This document shows, one piece after another, positions 49,509 to 60,107 of a DNA stretch of 64,000 bases. Position numbers and translations under genes: made by a program. The DNA is from Brevibacillus sp. JNUCC-41. Its GTDB lineage: Bacteria; Bacillota; Bacilli; Bacillales; DSM-1321. The notes beneath the pieces are model-generated. The model was not told the origin of the DNA, did no database searches, and was given only the letters and a program-made list of their open reading frames with translations. The stretch is from positions 124,001 through 188,000 of the forward strand of contig NZ_CP062163.1 of assembly GCF_014844095.1 (NCBI RefSeq), written 5' to 3'. Position 1 is the stretch's first letter, and each line of letters starts with the position of its first letter.

Positions 49509-50586
49509 AGCTTGGGGGTGATTGTTCTTCTTTGGCAGCCTCGGCGGCAGCCTTTTTCTGCTGTTCGATTTCTTCAATTTTCATCACCATATATTCAATA
49601 TTTTTCAAAAGCCAAAATTGCCGCTGCAGTTGTGTAACATTATCTAGCTCTGAACGATGGCCCGTGCCATCGGAGTAACCCTTCACTAATTCCAAAGCTG
49701 ACCCAGGGAATGCCAGATAGCTTTGCATGAGCAGCAATTCTTCTTCTTTCAACGGAAAATAACGAAAATAGTTATATAGCCAGTCAACGCAGTCATCGCA
49801 TTGGACAGGATAGGTCCTGGCCGATTTAACGAGAAATGGCAGTAAATCGAAATGCGGCGGAGCTGTATTCGAATTCTCAAAATTGATGAAGTAGCCATAA
49901 CCCCGCTCATCATAAACGAAATGCTTCATGGAAACCTTTCCGTGCGTGACGACGGTTCGAACCTTTTCACTATCCTTCGTTTTTTCATACCAGGTTTCAA
50001 ATTTCTTGATCGAGTACCTCAGCGCCTGTGAAATATCAGTGTAGAAAGAACAAACCGTCAGTTCGAATGGAGACATATACCACTTCTTTTCACAGCTGAC
50101 AATATACTCATCTATGAATTCCTTCTCGTTATTCCAGGCATCAAGCGTCCGCTCATAATGGGCTTCCCGTTCATCGATATCCACTTGTATTTCCTTAACG
50201 GAAAGTGTATGCATCCGAGCGAGCTCCCTGAACATTTGCTTATGATTTTCATCGCGCTCCCCGTCCCTATCATTATTGAGCCAGGGCATCAGGTAATACA
50301 AACGTCCATTATGAAGAACGGCGTAACGCTGATCCATCGTTTGATAAATGGGAACGATCCGGTTATAGCCGCGATGGTACAATTTTTGAACATTTTTGAT
50401 AAAATCAATGCCGTTCTGCGGTAACATGGATTTCAAGGCAAATGTACCACGATCACTGTAAACTTTTTTTACACGTCCGAAGTCCTCAATATATTGTACA
50501 TACATGGCATATTCCTTCAATACGGTCTCCGCGTCCCAATCCCGATTGGCAGGCTGCTGATTCTCGTTTTCCCTCACGAGACTCAC
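49507..50586 (-). CDS. ysxE: Spore coat protein YsxE (kinase-fold, probable pseudokinase)
   Basis: 359 residues of the CotS/aminoglycoside-phosphotransferase fold. The motif that would be HGDxxxxN reads HGKVSMKHF (residues 215-223) and the DFD metal site reads NFE (235-237), so phosphotransfer is unlikely. The C-terminus is rich in Ala, Glu and Lys. In B. subtilis YsxE is a spore coat protein cotranscribed with spoVID, as here. Confidence 0.9.
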   Translation of the reverse strand: MSLVRENENQQPANRDWDAETVLKEYAMYVQYIEDFGRVKKVYSDRGTFALKSMLPQNGIDFIKNVQKLYHRGYNRIVPIYQTMDQRYAVLHNGRLYYLMPWLNNDRDGERDENHKQMFRELARMHTLSVKEIQVDIDEREAHYERTLDAWNNEKEFIDEYIVSCEKKWYMSPFELTVCSFYTDISQALRYSIKKFETWYEKTKDSEKVRTVVTHGKVSMKHFVYDERGYGYFINFENSNTAPPHFDLLPFLVKSARTYPVQCDDCVDWLYNYFRYFPLKEEELLLMQSYLAFPGSALELVKGYSDGTGHRSELDNVTQLQRQFWLLKNIEYMVMKIEEIEQQKKAAAEAAKEEQSPPS

Positions 50587-50671
50587 TCACTTTCTCTAAA
50601 AAACTAAACGATCCGATTCCTCTAGCACCTAAAAAACAGGAGCAGACCATATGCTCTGCTCTCTGTCCTGG

Positions 50672-52078
50672 TCAATTCTTATATGCAACCGCCTTCGGTA
50701 TATAGATGACTTGCCCTTCATGGACGTTCTGATTCGACTCCAATTCATTGCTGAAAAGTATCGATTGAACCGTAACATCATATCGTTGAGCCAAGTCATC
50801 AAGCGTTTCCCCTTGCTGAACAATGCAAACCTTCATCCTTACTAGTTCTTCTTCTTGTTTCCGTCCGAATAAATCCATGATGGATAGCTGCTTTTCATCA
50901 TGATTGGCCGTTTCTTTATCATCACGTTCCGCGGCTTGTTTCCTGCCTTTGAAATTCTTACCATCCTTAGCCGGAGGCGCTGGTCTTTCCCTCTTTTTGA
51001 ATAGATCTCTTATGGACGAATTGGATTCCTCTTCCTGTTCCACCTTCACATTCTCATTAAGGATAGGGCCCGCTGCAACGTCATCTTCTCCCTGCCGGAT
51101 AACATCCTCGGATTCTATATTCGAAACAGGGCTATTTTGATGCTTGGTTGCATGATTTGGCTCTTCCACTACATCTTCTCTCAATGTCACCTTAGGAATC
51201 TCCATCTTCTCCATGGAATCCTGACTGCTTGGTACTTCCTCCAGTTTTGCCTCTCCCATTGAAGGTACTTTTTCCGCGGAGTCAGGAGGATCGCCGATTA
51301 CTTCTTCTTCTACAGCTTCTTCCTCTCTATGCACTTCCGCTTCCCACTCCTCCTCTTCCGGATATGGTGAAACGGGCATTTCAAAAACTGGGGCATTATG
51401 CTGATCGCTTAAAAAAATCGGTTCCTCTTCTTCTTCTTCGTTTGCTTCGGAAACTCGTTTTGATTCTGCAGTAAAAGGCGCGTATAACTCTTCTTCCTCC
51501 TCATCACGGAAAATAGGCTGAAAATCCGGGATTGGCGGCACTGCAGCTGCATAAGGAATATATGACTCATTTTCCTCCCCATCCGTTTCTTCCTGTTCCT
51601 CTGTTTCCCCAACTTCCTGCTCAGTATCGTAACGTTCTTCCACATATGAATCATTATAGATTCCGGTTATCAAAAGGTCTGCCTGCAATTTCAAACAGTT
51701 ATGCTCTGGCATGGCATAATCAAAGCTTTGAATCGAGACATCGACCTCATCCAATGAGGCAATCCGATTATTCGGAATCGTTATATCAACCGGAAAACGG
51801 TGTGTGAACTCATTAAGTCCATCGAGATGCCTCTCGACCTTTTGAACCGCTTTTGGCAAAAAGGTCTGCGAAAACTCCTCTTCTTCACCATTTTGCGAGC
51901 CTTTGTATTCACCGCTTAAATCTAACGAGCCTCGTATATAAACATATTGATCACTTTCTTGAATCGCCACATTCGGATCAAGGGAAATGGAATATAGCTC
52001 AGCCACTTCCTGTCCCTTCTGGAACCAAACGGATTCCTCTAAAGAAAATCGTAAATACGATTCATTTTCTTGCGACAA
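50672..52078 (-). CDS. spoVID: Stage VI sporulation protein D, coat encasement factor SpoVID
   Basis: 468 residues. N-terminal domain LRFSLEESVWFQKGQEVAEL for coat recruitment, a long acidic, Glu-rich low-complexity centre, and a C-terminal LysM domain (VCIVQQGETLDDLAQRYDVT) that binds lipid II or peptidoglycan. SpoVID drives coat encasement with SafA. I start at the TTG at 52078 (MSQENES), where GGAGG is seven bases upstream. An ATG at 52165 also has AAGGAG at good spacing and would add 29 residues. Confidence 0.9.
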   Translation of the reverse strand: MSQENESYLRFSLEESVWFQKGQEVAELYSISLDPNVAIQESDQYVYIRGSLDLSGEYKGSQNGEEEEFSQTFLPKAVQKVERHLDGLNEFTHRFPVDITIPNNRIASLDEVDVSIQSFDYAMPEHNCLKLQADLLITGIYNDSYVEERYDTEQEVGETEEQEETDGEENESYIPYAAAVPPIPDFQPIFRDEEEEELYAPFTAESKRVSEANEEEEEEPIFLSDQHNAPVFEMPVSPYPEEEEWEAEVHREEEAVEEEVIGDPPDSAEKVPSMGEAKLEEVPSSQDSMEKMEIPKVTLREDVVEEPNHATKHQNSPVSNIESEDVIRQGEDDVAAGPILNENVKVEQEEESNSSIRDLFKKRERPAPPAKDGKNFKGRKQAAERDDKETANHDEKQLSIMDLFGRKQEEELVRMKVCIVQQGETLDDLAQRYDVTVQSILFSNELESNQNVHEGQVIYIPKAVAYKN

Positions 52079-52370
52079 GACAACTCCTCCTTTCAGCTTC
52101 AGGAAACGGTACCTATACCAATACCAATCTATGAAGGAAGGAAGCTGATTATTCCTTAATTTCATTTGCAATACTCCTTATCTTTCCTAAGCCTTTTAAT
52201 AAGAAGGAGATCCAATTTTTAGGCAGGATTGTATCAATCGGGCTGAAAAATCCGGCATGATCCGGGCTACCGTCTTATTAATTCGGCCTATCTACATTCG
52301 GGAATTCTACCAATTCATTCGGCCTCCTACTTTTGATTCGTCTCTTCCATTAATGATTGAATTCAAAAAA

Positions 52371-52416
52371 ACTGGCTACCTTTCTCCAAAAGCCTTTGGA
52401 GAAAGGTAGCCAGTTC
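52371..52416. terminator. Strong terminator after hemL
   Basis: Perfect 20-bp stem ACTGGCTACCTTTCTCCAAA with its complement and a 5-nt loop, about 45 nt past the hemL stop. It isolates the hem operon from spoVID. Confidence 0.93.
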
Positions 52417-52460
52417 AAATTATTTATATCTAATATAGCGGTAGTTCATGACGACTTGCA

Positions 52461-53750
52461 TCATTTTTTTAATTTTGCAAAAGCCTGTTCTGCCGCTGCA
52501 ATGGTCTTTTCGATATCTTCATCACTATGTGCAGTGGAAAGGAATAAACCTTCAAACTGTGATGGCGGCAAGTAGATGCCTTGATTCGCCATTTCCCTAT
52601 AGTAAGAAGCAAAGAACTCTAAGTCGGATGTTTTGGCTGTATCATAGTTTATGACTTCTTCATTAGTAAAGAAAAGTCCAATCATGGAACCGGCACGGTT
52701 GAATGTATGGGGAACTCCGTACTTTTCCGCTGCTTCTCCAATTCCTTTTTCGAGCATATCCCCTTTTCGGGTGAACTCATCATAGGATTCTGGAGTCAAT
52801 TGGCTCAGCGTTTCAAGGCCAGCCGTCATCGCAAGAGGATTACCAGATAATGTCCCTGCTTGATAGATTGTCCCACTCGGGGCAATCTGTTCCATGAATT
52901 CGCGCTTGCCTCCGAATGCTCCGACAGGCAATCCGCCGCCAATTACTTTCCCAAGGCAAGTCAGGTCAGGTACGATGCCAAAATAGCCTTGTGCACAATT
53001 ATAGCCGACACGGAACCCTGTCATAACTTCGTCAAAGATCAATAAAGCCCCGTATTGGGTCGTTACTTCACGTAAGCCTTCAAGGAAACCAGGTTGTGGC
53101 GGAACCACGCCCATGTTCCCTGCAACAGGTTCCACGATGATGCAAGCGATGTCTTCGCCAAATTGTTCAAACGCATATTTGGTTGCAGCAAGATCATTAT
53201 ATGCCACGGTAATCGTATTTTTAGCAATGCCTTCCGGTACTCCAGGGCTATCCGGTAAACCTAACGTTGCAACGCCTGAACCCGCTTTGATTAGCAATGA
53301 ATCGCCATGGCCATGATAGGAACCTTCGAATTTCAGGATTTTATCCCGGCCTGTAATGCCTCGTGCCAGCCTTAGTGCACTCATCGTCGCTTCGGTTCCT
53401 GAAGATACCATCCGGATCATTTCAATCGATGGTACCCGTTCAATGACCAACTTGGCCAGTTCATTCTCGATCAGCGTAGAAGTCCCGAAGCTTGTACCTG
53501 ATTCCGCTACCTTTTTCAATGATTCCACGACACGGTCATTCGTGTGACCAAGGATAAGCGGTCCCCATGATAGAACATAGTCGATATATTCATTTCCATC
53601 GATATCATACATTTTTGAGCCTTTTCCACGCTCCATGAAAATGGGATCCATGTCCACAGATTTAAAGGCACGTACCGGGCTGTTCACGCCGCCTGGCATC
53701 AAATTTTTTGCTTCGGCAAACGCTTTTTTCGATTTTTCATATGACCGCAT
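52461..53750 (-). CDS. hemL: Glutamate-1-semialdehyde 2,1-aminomutase
   Basis: 429 residues. PLP enzyme producing 5-aminolevulinate from the product of HemA. PLP lysine in [19 protein letters not shown] (near residue 265), [13 protein letters not shown], and [19 protein letters not shown] at 53750 with AGGGGAT upstream. Last gene of hemAXCDBL. Confidence 0.96.
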   Translation of the reverse strand: MRSYEKSKKAFAEAKNLMPGGVNSPVRAFKSVDMDPIFMERGKGSKMYDIDGNEYIDYVLSWGPLILGHTNDRVVESLKKVAESGTSFGTSTLIENELAKLVIERVPSIEMIRMVSSGTEATMSALRLARGITGRDKILKFEGSYHGHGDSLLIKAGSGVATLGLPDSPGVPEGIAKNTITVAYNDLAATKYAFEQFGEDIACIIVEPVAGNMGVVPPQPGFLEGLREVTTQYGALLIFDEVMTGFRVGYNCAQGYFGIVPDLTCLGKVIGGGLPVGAFGGKREFMEQIAPSGTIYQAGTLSGNPLAMTAGLETLSQLTPESYDEFTRKGDMLEKGIGEAAEKYGVPHTFNRAGSMIGLFFTNEEVINYDTAKTSDLEFFASYYREMANQGIYLPPSQFEGLFLSTAHSDEDIEKTIAAAEQAFAKLKK

Positions 53751-53791
53751 GATTCCATCCCCTTTTTCCATTACAGGTTATATTTTTTATA

Positions 53792-54784
53792 TCATTGATT
53801 ATCTTCGTTTATCCAGCGTGCTACCTCTTTTGAAAAATACGTAATGATCAAGTCGGAACCTGCGCGTTTCAAGCCTGTCAGCATTTCCATCACTATCGCT
53901 TTTTCATCAATCCAGCCATTTTGGGCAGCAGCCTTGACCATTGAATATTCACCGCTGACATTATAGGAAACAACCGGAAGATTAAAGTTATTCTTAACGT
54001 CCCTGATGATGTCCATGTAGGAAAGGGCTGGTTTCACGATTAGGAAATCCGCACCTTCAGCAACATCGGATTCAGCCTCACGGAATGCTTCAAGGCGATT
54101 GGCGGGATCCATTTGGTAAGTTTTCCTGTCGCCAAATTGTGGCGCACCATTCGCAGCATCACGGAATGGGCCGTAAAAAGCCGAAGCGTATTTCACCGCA
54201 TAGGACATGATCGGAATATCTTCATACCCCGCTTCATCCAGACCTGTACGGATGGCCGCAACGAAACCGTCCATCATATTGGAAGGCGCAATGATATCGG
54301 CGCCGGCCTCTGCCTGGCTGATTGCCGTTTTGGCAAGAAGGTCAAGAGAAGCGTCATTAAGGATTTTTTCCCCTTCAACGACCCCGCAATGGCCATGGCT
54401 TGTATACTCACAAAGGCAGGTATCCGCAATGACAATAACTTCTGGATATTGTTTTTTAATAAAGCGGGTTGCCTCTTGCACAAGTCCGTTGTGATGAAAT
54501 GCCCCTGTGCCTTGTTCGTCTTTATCATGATCAAAAGGGACACCGAATAAAATGACTGATTTGATTCCCAGACTCACGACTTCATCCATTTCGGCCCCCA
54601 GATTATCCATCGATAGCTGATAGATGCCTGGCATGGAGTTGATTTCATTTTTCACATTTTCCCCGTCGATGACGAAGATCGGATAGATCAAATCCTCTTT
54701 ATGCAATTGCGTTTCACGGACTAATGCCCTCATGCCAGCACTTGCACGCAAGCGACGGTGGCGATTGAATGGAATGTTTTTCAT
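53792..54784 (-). CDS. hemB: Delta-aminolevulinic acid dehydratase (porphobilinogen synthase)
   Basis: 330 residues. Metal site [15 protein letters not shown] near residue 124, Schiff-base lysines in [19 protein letters not shown] and [16 protein letters not shown] (near residue 250). GGGAGG before ATG at 54784, which overlaps hemD by 4 nt. Confidence 0.96.
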   Translation of the reverse strand: MKNIPFNRHRRLRASAGMRALVRETQLHKEDLIYPIFVIDGENVKNEINSMPGIYQLSMDNLGAEMDEVVSLGIKSVILFGVPFDHDKDEQGTGAFHHNGLVQEATRFIKKQYPEVIVIADTCLCEYTSHGHCGVVEGEKILNDASLDLLAKTAISQAEAGADIIAPSNMMDGFVAAIRTGLDEAGYEDIPIMSYAVKYASAFYGPFRDAANGAPQFGDRKTYQMDPANRLEAFREAESDVAEGADFLIVKPALSYMDIIRDVKNNFNLPVVSYNVSGEYSMVKAAAQNGWIDEKAIVMEMLTGLKRAGSDLIITYFSKEVARWINEDNQ

Positions 54785-55578
54785 TTTAAAGTTCCTCCCT
54801 TTTTACTTCTTTTCAAGATGAAGCGTATTAACTCCGCAACCATGGCATCCGTCGTATATACATCTGGACAGACATCGACGGATAGCCCATGTTTTTCAGC
54901 TGTTTTAGCGGCAATCGGCCCGATGCAGGCGATGATGATCCGGTCTATGTATGTATCCAATTCATGGCGTTTCATGATCTGCAAAAAATGATTGACCGTC
55001 GATGAACTCGTAAAGGTTATGATGTCGATTTCATGGTTCTTTATAAGACGCACCAGTTTTTTTTCACTGCTTCGGGGAAGCACTGTATGATAAATAATCA
55101 CTTCATCACAAGATGCACCAGCTTCATTGATCGCCTCCGCAATGACTGCCCTTGCGAGATTTCCTTTTGCCAGCAGCACGCGTGCCCCCGGATCAAGCCG
55201 GGTATTGAACTCCGCCACGAACCCTTCCGCAACAAACTGAGCTGGAACGAAATCCGCCTTATATCCATGCCGTTTCAGGGCCGCTTCTGTTTTGGAGCCG
55301 ATTACGGCTATTTTCGGAAGGTTTAAAGGCTGGTCTCCAAGTAGCTTAAAGAAGAAATCCACCCCATTTTGACTGGTCAGAATGATCCAGTCATATGTAA
55401 GCAACTCTTCTAACCGCTGTTGTACATCTTCCAAATGATCAGGAAGAGTGAACTCAAGCAATGGCACAAGAAGCGGCGTTCCGCCATTTTTTTCGATCGA
55501 CTCTTTTAAACCATCTGCCTGTCCTTTCCCTCTGGTGATTAATACCTGATAATCCTTAAGAGGTTGAACGGGATTCAT
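54781..55578 (-). CDS. hemD: Uroporphyrinogen-III synthase
   Basis: 265 residues. Two-lobed HemD fold: [36 protein letters not shown], and the second lobe [37 protein letters not shown]. Closes hydroxymethylbilane with ring-D inversion. Start overlaps the hemC stop as TAATG. Confidence 0.93.
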   Translation of the reverse strand: MNPVQPLKDYQVLITRGKGQADGLKESIEKNGGTPLLVPLLEFTLPDHLEDVQQRLEELLTYDWIILTSQNGVDFFFKLLGDQPLNLPKIAVIGSKTEAALKRHGYKADFVPAQFVAEGFVAEFNTRLDPGARVLLAKGNLARAVIAEAINEAGASCDEVIIYHTVLPRSSEKKLVRLIKNHEIDIITFTSSSTVNHFLQIMKRHELDTYIDRIIIACIGPIAAKTAEKHGLSVDVCPDVYTTDAMVAELIRFILKRSKKGGTLK

Positions 55579-56510
55579 TACTGATCAAGCTCTTCTTTTA
55601 CGCGATCGATCAATGCTTTACCGCCCATTTCACTAATCTGTTTGGCTGCAGCATGCCCAACCGCCTCGGGATCAGCGCCCTCAACCATTTCTTTATAAAT
55701 CACCTTTCCATCCGGGGCAGCGACCAAAGCCGTCAACGAAACGGATCCATTTTCTTTTGCCACCGCAAATCCGGCAATCGGCACCTGGCATCCGCCTTCC
55801 ATTTTATCCAAAAAGGCACGTTCCGCTTCAACCGTTCTTTTCGTTTTTTCACAGGTCAATTTCGCAAGTTCCGCCAACAGATCCTTGTCATCTGCGCGGC
55901 ATTCAATGGAAAGTGCTCCTTGTCCAACTGCCGGAATGCAAATATCCTCATCTAAAAATTCCGTTACGATGTCCTGTTCCCATCCCATTCTTGATAGTCC
56001 GGCCGCTGCTAAAATGATGGCATCATAATCTTCCGTTTTCAGCTTATTCAGACGGGTATCGATATTACCGCGAATCCATTTAATTTCAAGGTCCGGCCTT
56101 CTAGCCAAAATTTGCGCGCCGCGGCGCAAGCTGCTTGTACCTATGATGGAACCGGGCTTCAGTTCGGAAAGAGTTTCATGGTTCTTTGAAATCAAGGCAT
56201 CCCGATGGTCCTCCCTAGGTGGTATGCAGCCAATCGTCAAGCCTGGAGGCAGCACTGCAGGCATATCTTTCATACTATGTACGGCCATATCAATTTCTTT
56301 ATCAAGCATCGCTTGTTCGATTTCTTTAACGAATAAACCCTTTCCGCCTACCTTGGAAAGTGTAACATCAAGGATTTGGTCACCCTTTGTGACAATTTCC
56401 TTCACCTCGAACTCGTATGGGACCCCAAGCCCTTTAAGTTGATCGATAACCCAGTTCGTTTGGGTAATCGCTAATTTACTACGTCTAGAACCGACAATTA
56501 TTTTTCTCAT
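55578..56510 (-). CDS. hemC: Hydroxymethylbilane synthase (porphobilinogen deaminase)
   Basis: 310 residues. [16 protein letters not shown] start, arginine-rich substrate motif [12 protein letters not shown] near residue 125, and the dipyrromethane-carrying cysteine in [13 protein letters not shown] (near residue 241). GGAGG before ATG at 56510. Confidence 0.97.
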   Translation of the reverse strand: MRKIIVGSRRSKLAITQTNWVIDQLKGLGVPYEFEVKEIVTKGDQILDVTLSKVGGKGLFVKEIEQAMLDKEIDMAVHSMKDMPAVLPPGLTIGCIPPREDHRDALISKNHETLSELKPGSIIGTSSLRRGAQILARRPDLEIKWIRGNIDTRLNKLKTEDYDAIILAAAGLSRMGWEQDIVTEFLDEDICIPAVGQGALSIECRADDKDLLAELAKLTCEKTKRTVEAERAFLDKMEGGCQVPIAGFAVAKENGSVSLTALVAAPDGKVIYKEMVEGADPEAVGHAAAKQISEMGGKALIDRVKEELDQ

Positions 56511-56519
56511 AGTTTCCTC

Positions 56520-57350
56520 CTAAGTATTCCAAAAGTGGAATGTTGAAAGGCTTCCGAAAAGGAAAAAGTTAATTAACACAATCATGAAAGATCCAATATT
56601 CAGAAAGGCTAGCGTCCTTCCATACATTTGTTTCCGAATTTTCAAGTATAAAAACACACTGTAAGCGATAAGCAAAATGAATGAGCCGATGATTTTCATG
56701 TCCAGCCACGATACCCCAGGCACTTTTATATAAGCCCATTGAATCCCCAGGATAAGGGAGACCACTAATAATGGAACACCTATTACCGCGAGGACATAAG
56801 ACATATGCTCGAGCTTTGTTAAATCGCCGAGTCGAAGCAGGCGTTTCCCCCATTTCTTCCTTTTCAGTAAATCATATTGAATTAAGTATAAAAGTGAAAA
56901 GACGAAAGAAAGTGTGAATGCCCCATATGATAGGATGGCAAAAGTGATATGTATGAGCAATAGCTCCGAAACCAGGCGCTGTGCAAGCACTTGAGATTCT
57001 ATCTGAACAGGCGCGAAGGTATGGATGGCCATGACCATGAAACCTAGTACATTCGTAAAAAAGACCGTAAAATCGACTCTTAGCAATCGGTTAATGATTA
57101 AAGATAGCGATATGAGGACCCATGCATAAAAATATAAGCCTTCAAAAATCGTCAATACCGGGAACCTTCCCGTTTTCAACACATACAGAAACAAAAAAAT
57201 TGTTTGCAGTACCCAAACAATAGAAAGCAACCAGAAGGCGACCCTATTCGCCTTCTGGTTATTATTAAGGAAATCGATAAAATATAAAAGCATACTGACG
57301 GCATACAACAAAACAGTGGCTTCATGCAATCTTGTCATTAGTAATTCCAT
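56520..57350 (-). CDS. hemX: HemX, cytochrome c assembly-like membrane protein
   Basis: 276 residues with eight predicted transmembrane helices and the tryptophan-rich region SLILGIQWAYIKVPGVSWLD typical of the CcmC/CcsA family. HemX lowers HemA levels in B. subtilis. Lies between hemA and hemC, with 10-nt gaps on either side. Confidence 0.92.
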   Translation of the reverse strand: MELLMTRLHEATVLLYAVSMLLYFIDFLNNNQKANRVAFWLLSIVWVLQTIFLFLYVLKTGRFPVLTIFEGLYFYAWVLISLSLIINRLLRVDFTVFFTNVLGFMVMAIHTFAPVQIESQVLAQRLVSELLLIHITFAILSYGAFTLSFVFSLLYLIQYDLLKRKKWGKRLLRLGDLTKLEHMSYVLAVIGVPLLVVSLILGIQWAYIKVPGVSWLDMKIIGSFILLIAYSVFLYLKIRKQMYGRTLAFLNIGSFMIVLINFFLFGSLSTFHFWNT

Positions 57351-57360
57351 ATCTACCCCA

Positions 57361-58707
57361 TTACTGGACAGGAACTGGATTCAATAGGGATGGTTTGGAG
57401 CTGCTCCGTTCTTTTTCATCCGCAACCAGCTGGTCTTCAATCAATTCCTCTAAATGGAAGATTTTCACGAAATTATTCAATTGCTCTTTTGCATTCGGCT
57501 CATCTGCCAGCTCTTTTGCATAAAGGATCGGATCTTTCAGCATTTGGTTGATGATGCTTTTCGTATGCTTGTTCAGAACCTTTTTGTCACGTTCGCTTAA
57601 ATGCGGAAGCTTTCTTTCGATGCTCTCCATCGTTTCCTTCTGGATCGATAGGGATTTTTCCCGTAAAGAAGAAATGACGGGAACCACACCAAGCAAATTA
57701 ATCCATTGGTTGAAGTCCACAATTTCCGATTCGATCATCAATTCTATTTTCTCGGCAGCTTTTTTACGTTCTTCGATATTGGCTTGCACGATCCCTTCAA
57801 GATCGTCAATGTCATACAAGAAGACATTTTCCAGCTCGGCCAATGTCGGATCGAGGTCACGCGGCACTGCGATATCGACCATGAAAATAGGACGGCCTTT
57901 ACGAAGCTTATTGATGAATGACATCATTTCCTTTGTTACAAGAAGATCTTTTGATCCAGTTGAAGTAATCAGGATATCAGTTTCCACTAAAGCGCATTGC
58001 AGCTCTTGAAGCTGTTTCGCCGTACCATTGAATCTCTCGGCCAGGTCAACCGCTTTCTGGAACGTACGGTTAATGACCGTAATGCTGTCTGCGCCATTGC
58101 TATGAAGATTTTGTATGGCCAGCTCACCCATCTTACCGGCCCCAAGAATCAAGACATTCTTGCCGTTCAGGCCTCCAAAGATTTTTTTTGCAAGCTCGAC
58201 TGCCGCATAGCTGACGGAAACGGCATTGGTATTGATTTCGGTTTCCGAATGAGCTTTTTTAGCTAATGTAAGGGCTTGCTTGAAGAGATGGTTAAAAACG
58301 GTACCGATCGTATCTTCCTTCTGACCTAACAGATAGCTTGAACGTACTTGTCCCAAAATCTGAGTTTCTCCCAGTATCATGGAATTCAAGCCGCAGGTAA
58401 CTGAAAATAAATGCTCGACAGCCCCATCGCCTTCATAAATGAACAGATATTTAGAAAATTCTTCTTTATCGATATTGAACCATTCCGAAAGAAATTCCTT
58501 TATATAATACCTGCTTGTATGAAGCTGATCACCGACCGCATATATTTCCGTCCTGTTGCATGTAGAAATAATAATGTTTTCCAAGATGCTTTTTTTATTT
58601 TTAAGAGCTTTCATTGCCTCGGCAAGTTCGGCTTCGTTAAACGATAGTTTTTCCCGAATTTCTACAGGGGCAGTTTTGTAATTTATACCAACCGCTAGAA
58701 TATGCAT
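57361..58707 (-). CDS. hemA: Glutamyl-tRNA reductase
   Basis: 448 residues. [20 protein letters not shown] start, catalytic cysteine in [14 protein letters not shown] (near residue 50), NADPH motif [12 protein letters not shown] (near residue 182), and a C-terminal dimerisation helix ([20 protein letters not shown]). First committed step of C5 haem synthesis. ATG at 58707 as in B. subtilis; seven upstream codons would precede it. Confidence 0.96.
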   Translation of the reverse strand: MHILAVGINYKTAPVEIREKLSFNEAELAEAMKALKNKKSILENIIISTCNRTEIYAVGDQLHTSRYYIKEFLSEWFNIDKEEFSKYLFIYEGDGAVEHLFSVTCGLNSMILGETQILGQVRSSYLLGQKEDTIGTVFNHLFKQALTLAKKAHSETEINTNAVSVSYAAVELAKKIFGGLNGKNVLILGAGKMGELAIQNLHSNGADSITVINRTFQKAVDLAERFNGTAKQLQELQCALVETDILITSTGSKDLLVTKEMMSFINKLRKGRPIFMVDIAVPRDLDPTLAELENVFLYDIDDLEGIVQANIEERKKAAEKIELMIESEIVDFNQWINLLGVVPVISSLREKSLSIQKETMESIERKLPHLSERDKKVLNKHTKSIINQMLKDPILYAKELADEPNAKEQLNNFVKIFHLEELIEDQLVADEKERSSSKPSLLNPVPVQ

Positions 58708-58746
58708 CCTTTTGTTTTGCACCCCCAAAATTTTTCATGTAAATTT

Positions 58747-58775
58747 ATTATACCATGTACTAAAATGGTTTCACG
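58747..58775 (-). promoter_or_regulatory. Candidate hemA promoter
   Basis: TATAAT on the minus strand (58747-58752), preceded 16 nt upstream by GTGAAA, a weak -35. I see no clear PerR palindrome, unlike B. subtilis hemA. Confidence 0.5.
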
Positions 58776-58969
58776 CAAATAATATGAACAGTTTATGAAA
58801 ACGTATGCTACCATGGAAAAGACAGCCAAAACGCCAGAATTATTACAAAAGGTGTCTAAGCGGATTTGTAAGTTACATAAGTTACATACATGTTTCGACA
58901 TTGTGTACAAAAGTACCATATCAAAAATGGCAAAAAACTTCAAGTAATCGAATTGCATAGGAGGATAAA

Positions 58970-59452
58970 ATGAAAACGCAGCGTATTTTCCCAGGAATCG
59001 TTTTAATGGGTTTCGGGCTCTATTTTTTTCTAGAACATTCCCAAATCGAAATCTTTCCAGGCTTTTTCAGCTGGCCCACTTTATTATGTATAGTAGGTGC
59101 CGCCTTCCTGATTCAGGCATATAGCGGTAATGAATATGAGTCCATCCTGCCAGGCGTTATCTTACTCGGGTTCGGGGCTCACTTCCACATCGTCGAGAAC
59201 CTGGATATTTGGCCGGATAATATAGGTATCTTTATTTTAATCATCTCTCTGGGATTTATTCTCCGGGCACGCAAAACAAATTCTGGAATGTTTCACGGCA
59301 TGGTACTATTCATCATCTCGATCACTTTATTATTCTATGATAAAATCAAAACGTCTTTCGGGTTTGATGTTACAACTACCGCGAACATCGAAAGGTTTTG
59401 GCCATTTGCCTTGATGGCAATCGGCATTTATTTTTTGGTTCGAAAAAAGTGA
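58970..59452 (+). CDS. LiaI/LiaF-type transmembrane protein (YsxD position)
   Basis: 160 residues with about five to six short transmembrane helices and repeated G-x-x-L-x-G-F-G segments (PGIVLMGFGLYFF and PGVILLGFGAHFH) typical of the LiaI-LiaF-like region. GGAGGA lies seven bases before the ATG. It lies divergent from hemA and convergent with engB. Function unknown. Confidence 0.8.
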   Translation: MKTQRIFPGIVLMGFGLYFFLEHSQIEIFPGFFSWPTLLCIVGAAFLIQAYSGNEYESILPGVILLGFGAHFHIVENLDIWPDNIGIFILIISLGFILRARKTNSGMFHGMVLFIISITLLFYDKIKTSFGFDVTTTANIERFWPFALMAIGIYFLVRKK

Positions 59453-59489
59453 AAATTTTTGATTGGCAATTTATACGAATTACATAATG

Positions 59490-59522
59490 AAAAAGGGTAT
59501 TCCAGATGCGGAATACCCTTTT
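59490..59522. terminator. Bidirectional terminator before engB
   Basis: AAAAGGGTATTCC/GGAATACCCTTTT stem between convergent genes. Confidence 0.92.
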
Positions 59523-59525
59523 CTT

Positions 59526-60107
59526 TTACATATATTTCTTAAGGACGCCCCATGCTTGTTCCTTACCTTCGCCTGTTTCACCAGAGAATAGAAGCAATTC
59601 ATCTTCTTTTTCCATATTTAACGTTTGGCGCGTGATTTTCAAGTGCTTCTGCCATTTGCCTTTTGGAATTTTATCCGCTTTAGTGGCAATAACGATCCGG
59701 GGCAGATCATAATGCTTCAGGAATTCATACATTGCGATATCATCCTTTGTCGGCGGATGACGCAAATCGACGATCAGAAGCGCAGCGCGGAGCTGGTCAC
59801 GGGAAGTGAAGTACGTTTCAATCATCTTTCCCCAAGCATCACGCTCGGTCTTAGATACTTTTGCATAACCATAACCAGGTACATCCACAAAATGGAGTGC
59901 TTCATTTATGATATAAAAATTCAAGGTTTGCGTCTTACCCGGTTTAGAGGATGTGCGCGCCAAGTTTTTTCGATTGATCATTTTGTTGATGAAACTGGAT
60001 TTCCCAACGTTGGAACGGCCTGCCAAGGCAAATTCCGGTATTGGGGTATTAGGATATTGTTCAGGCTTCACAGCACTGATGACAATATCTGAACTCGTCA
60101 CTTTCAT
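59526..60107 (-). CDS. engB: Ribosome biogenesis GTPase EngB (YsxC/YihA)
   Basis: 193 residues. P-loop [13 protein letters not shown] (near residue 30), switch [25 protein letters not shown], and TKADKIPKG. Needed for late 50S assembly. Its ATG overlaps the lonA TGA by 4 nt, so lonA-engB is an operon. Confidence 0.96.
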   Translation of the reverse strand: MKVTSSDIVISAVKPEQYPNTPIPEFALAGRSNVGKSSFINKMINRKNLARTSSKPGKTQTLNFYIINEALHFVDVPGYGYAKVSKTERDAWGKMIETYFTSRDQLRAALLIVDLRHPPTKDDIAMYEFLKHYDLPRIVIATKADKIPKGKWQKHLKITRQTLNMEKEDELLLFSGETGEGKEQAWGVLKKYM

